Positions 30,769 through 32,728 of a stretch of DNA of 32,728 nt are shown one piece after another (within the stretch, counting starts at the first letter, position 1; every line of letters begins with the position of its first letter). A program made the translations under genes and the position numbers. The notes beneath the pieces are model-generated. The model worked only from the letters and a program-made list of their open reading frames with translations, did not search any database and was not told the origin of the DNA. The stretch is taken from contig MWYU01000736.1 in assembly GCA_002050375.1 (NCBI GenBank), positions 1-32,728 of the forward strand. The letters run 5' to 3'. This DNA is from Chitinophagales bacterium 62-2 (GTDB lineage: Bacteria > Bacteroidota > Bacteroidia > Chitinophagales > Chitinophagaceae).

Positions 30769-32226
30769 ATCCTCAGGTGGCAATTTTTTATTCTCAGGTG
30801 GTGGCTTTTGTAGTGGCGGCTTTTGCTGAGGATGACCTTGGTTAGGAGGTCTTTGATTGGTTGGTTTCTGTTTAACGGAGGGTTGTAAAGGAGGACGGCC
30901 TTGTTGTCCCGCTCCCTGGTTAGCCGGCCTCTGCTGTTGTACTCCTTGTGCCGGTCTTACTGTATTTCCAGGTACTTGTTGTTGCGGTCTTTGATTATCT
31001 TTTTGTTGCCCATCGGGTTTCTGCTGATTTTGTTGTGTACGGTTAACAGATTGTTGCTGGTAGGGCTGGTGTTGCGTTTCTTTCCTATCCATTTGTTTTG
31101 CTTCACGTACAGGTTCTCTGTCTTTTCTTCTTCTGCTATTCCTTTCAAGGCTGCGTAAACTTATCTGGCCTACTACATCCACAAACTCTGGCTCAACTTC
31201 TTTAGGTTTCGAACTTACAATCTCAACGGGTTCGAGTTCATCAGGCTTTAAACCCTGTGCATTCATTTTCTGAATTTCTTTTACCCGAACAATTGTAAGC
31301 GGATAATACTTATTGCTTTCGGGTAAGGTGTACCACATCAGGTTTTTGAAAATGTCTTTCTTAACAAGGTAAGCTGGTCCGCGGGTAATTTGAATAACAT
31401 CGGCATTATCAGGAAAATGCTGCAAGGCATCGAGGTAGGTATCCAATTCATAATTCAAACAACATTTTAGCCGGCCGCATTGTCCGCTTAGTTTTGTTTG
31501 ATTTATAGATAAATTCTGGTAACGCGCAGCAGTTGTGTTTACGCTCTTAAAATCAGTAAGCCAGGTAGAACAACATAGTTCGCGACCACAACTGCCAATT
31601 CCCCCAACTTTACCTGCTTCCTGGCGGGCTCCAATCTGGCGCATCTCAACCTTCACTTTAAACTCACCAGCAAATAACCTTATCAGTTCTCTAAAGTCGA
31701 CCCGGTCATCGGCAGTATAAAAAAAAGTAGCTTTTTTGCCGTCGGCCTGTATTTCCACTTCGGCCAGCTTCATTTGCAGGTTAAGTGTTCGCGCCATTGC
31801 ACGGCTTCGAACAAGCGCCTCTTTTTCACGCAACTTATTTTCCTTCATCCGGCTAATATCGGTCTCCGAGCTTCTTCGTAAGATCTTTTTAATTTCAGCG
31901 CTAAATTCGTCAACCCCTTTTTTCTTTAATTGTATCCTTACGAGTTCGCCGCTTAAACTTACTTCGCCAACATCAAACCCACTTACTCCTTCAACAGTTA
32001 CATATTCGCCTTTTTCGAAGTGCTGCAGGGTTGGATTTCGATAAAAATCTTTTCGGCTGCCATTATTAAAACTTACTTCAACTACTTTACAGGTACTTTC
32101 AGGGTCGCTAAAAGGCAAATTCATTAACCAATCGTGAACATTCATACGGTTGCAGCTTCCCGTGCTGCAGCCTCCATTGCTTTTACATCCGTTTGGTGTA
32201 CCTGTTCCACAACTTCCGCATCCCAT
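30760..32226 (-). CDS. ricT: RicT/YaaT-like PSP1-domain protein
   Basis: A 488-residue protein. The N-terminus is Cys-rich (MGCGSCGTGTPNGCKSNGG), then the PSP1 domain (about 45-290) shows EKGEYVTVEGVSGFDVGEV, IGSCGRELCCSTW and LSGQCGRLKCCLNYE, the conserved cysteines associated with iron-sulfur binding in RicT. In Bacillus, RicT acts with RicA and RicF on RNA processing and development; the role in Bacteroidota is not established. The last 120 or so residues are a low-complexity Gln/Pro/Asn-rich tail ending NKKLPPEDKK, probably disordered. It starts at ATG 32226. No ric partners are in the window. Confidence 0.88.
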   Translation of the reverse strand: MGCGSCGTGTPNGCKSNGGCSTGSCNRMNVHDWLMNLPFSDPESTCKVVEVSFNNGSRKDFYRNPTLQHFEKGEYVTVEGVSGFDVGEVSLSGELVRIQLKKKGVDEFSAEIKKILRRSSETDISRMKENKLREKEALVRSRAMARTLNLQMKLAEVEIQADGKKATFFYTADDRVDFRELIRLFAGEFKVKVEMRQIGARQEAGKVGGIGSCGRELCCSTWLTDFKSVNTTAARYQNLSINQTKLSGQCGRLKCCLNYELDTYLDALQHFPDNADVIQITRGPAYLVKKDIFKNLMWYTLPESNKYYPLTIVRVKEIQKMNAQGLKPDELEPVEIVSSKPKEVEPEFVDVVGQISLRSLERNSRRRKDREPVREAKQMDRKETQHQPYQQQSVNRTQQNQQKPDGQQKDNQRPQQQVPGNTVRPAQGVQQQRPANQGAGQQGRPPLQPSVKQKPTNQRPPNQGHPQQKPPLQKPPPENKKLPPEDKK

Positions 32227-32728
32227 ATCTCAATTACATAAAAGTGAATAAAATTTATTTTCGGGGATAATGTAAGAAAGATGCTACAGATAGTTATACT
32301 ATTGCTATCGGGCTTGCGTTGCCTTGCACACTGTAAGTTGTAGTTGTTTGTTATGCTATTTTCTATTAAAAGCGGCAAACAAAGTATACTCGTTCATATG
32401 TTGGTATGCGTACAAAAAAAATCAACGTTTTCATATCTCTCATCGCCTCAAATCCTGTTCACAAAATCCTTTCTCCAACCAAAGAAACTTCTGTTGGTTA
32501 TCCCTTGGTTTCAAAAATAATGATTTAATAAGAAAATCAAATCATAAACATTGTAAGAGTTTGATAATCAAACATTGGAAAAGAAAAGCTATAAAGTAGG
32601 ATTTAGTTTAGACACCACGAAGTATTTAAAAGAGCGGGTATTCTTACCTATTCACTTTCATGTAATTTCTTGCCGATCATTTTTTAATTTTAATATTCTT
32701 TTCATTACAACGTCCACTACTTTATCAC
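32227..32728. other. About 500 bases without a convincing gene
   Basis: This AT-rich right end holds the upstream region of ricT and several short frames without family resemblance. The most open is a TTG-initiated frame from 32575 to the window end (51 codons), beginning with LEKKSYKVGFSLDTTKYLKE. It could be the start of a gene but shows no recognisable motif. No tRNA, repeat array or strong promoter was found. Confidence 0.6.

Noticed and set aside
31736-32044. Ser-rich plus-strand frame antisense to ricT
   Set aside because: Its composition is the expected mirror of the Lys/Glu-rich ricT sequence.
32575-32728. TTG-initiated frame at the right edge resembling an integrase arm domain in composition
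   Set aside because: No catalytic motif visible, no ATG, and cut off by the window end; listed only as part of the intergenic region.

Overview
The window looks like chromosome of a Bacteroidota bacterium, most likely family Chitinophagaceae. The evidence is the gliding genes gldD and gldE in the order mutY-ssb-gldE-gldD, an HU gene divergent from mutY and followed by a TPR gene and rng, a RicT/PSP1 protein with the Bacteroidota Cys-rich N-terminus, a CarB C-terminal half ending the way Bacteroidota CarB ends, Bacteroidota promoters (TAnnTTTG), A-rich regions instead of Shine-Dalgarno sequences before most genes, and AT-rich sequence. No rRNA, tRNA, CRISPR array or insertion sequence was seen.

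Left part (1-6223): a cut-off membrane protein gene and a TIGR02757-family gene on the minus strand; then on the plus strand a stand-alone C-terminal half of carbamoyl-phosphate synthase large subunit, a ComEC-type competence channel and purH. A 6264-6356 inverted-repeat element separates purH from a convergent minus-strand operon (9723-6385): DUF3109 protein, LutB-like iron-sulfur protein and a DUF7033/polysaccharide-deacetylase-like protein. Next is the housekeeping and gliding block gldD, gldE, ssb and mutY (minus), followed by HU, a TPR protein, a 30-residue basic ribosomal-type peptide (bS22/mS38-like), RNase G and a sterol-desaturase-family hydroxylase (plus).

Right part (18166-30556) is a carbohydrate-catabolism island: KduI, three Gfo/Idh/MocA oxidoreductases, three xylose-isomerase-like TIM barrels, two MFS transporters, a lipoprotein cytochrome c and a DUF1080 lipoprotein (3-keto-disaccharide hydrolase family). 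Signal sequences divide it between compartments. Three minus-strand enzymes carry twin-arginine signals, the cytochrome and DUF1080 protein are lipoproteins, and one oxidoreductase/TIM-barrel pair has no signal. This suggests a 3-keto-glycoside pathway: oxidation and bond cleavage outside the inner membrane, MFS import, and completion in the cytoplasm. There is no SusC/SusD pair, classical glycoside hydrolase or regulator gene in the window. RicT closes the window, followed by about 500 bases with no convincing gene.

Beyond the genes, the window is rich in small repeats. Degenerate heptanucleotide arrays lie in two intergenic regions, and two more sit inside the deacetylase coding sequence. 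There is a palindrome pair whose right arm supplies a perfect AGGAGG to the gene behind it, and a 93-bp CAGAG/CTCTG inverted-repeat element. Several apparent TTG starts lie inside promoter -7 elements, so the true start in those cases is the next ATG.
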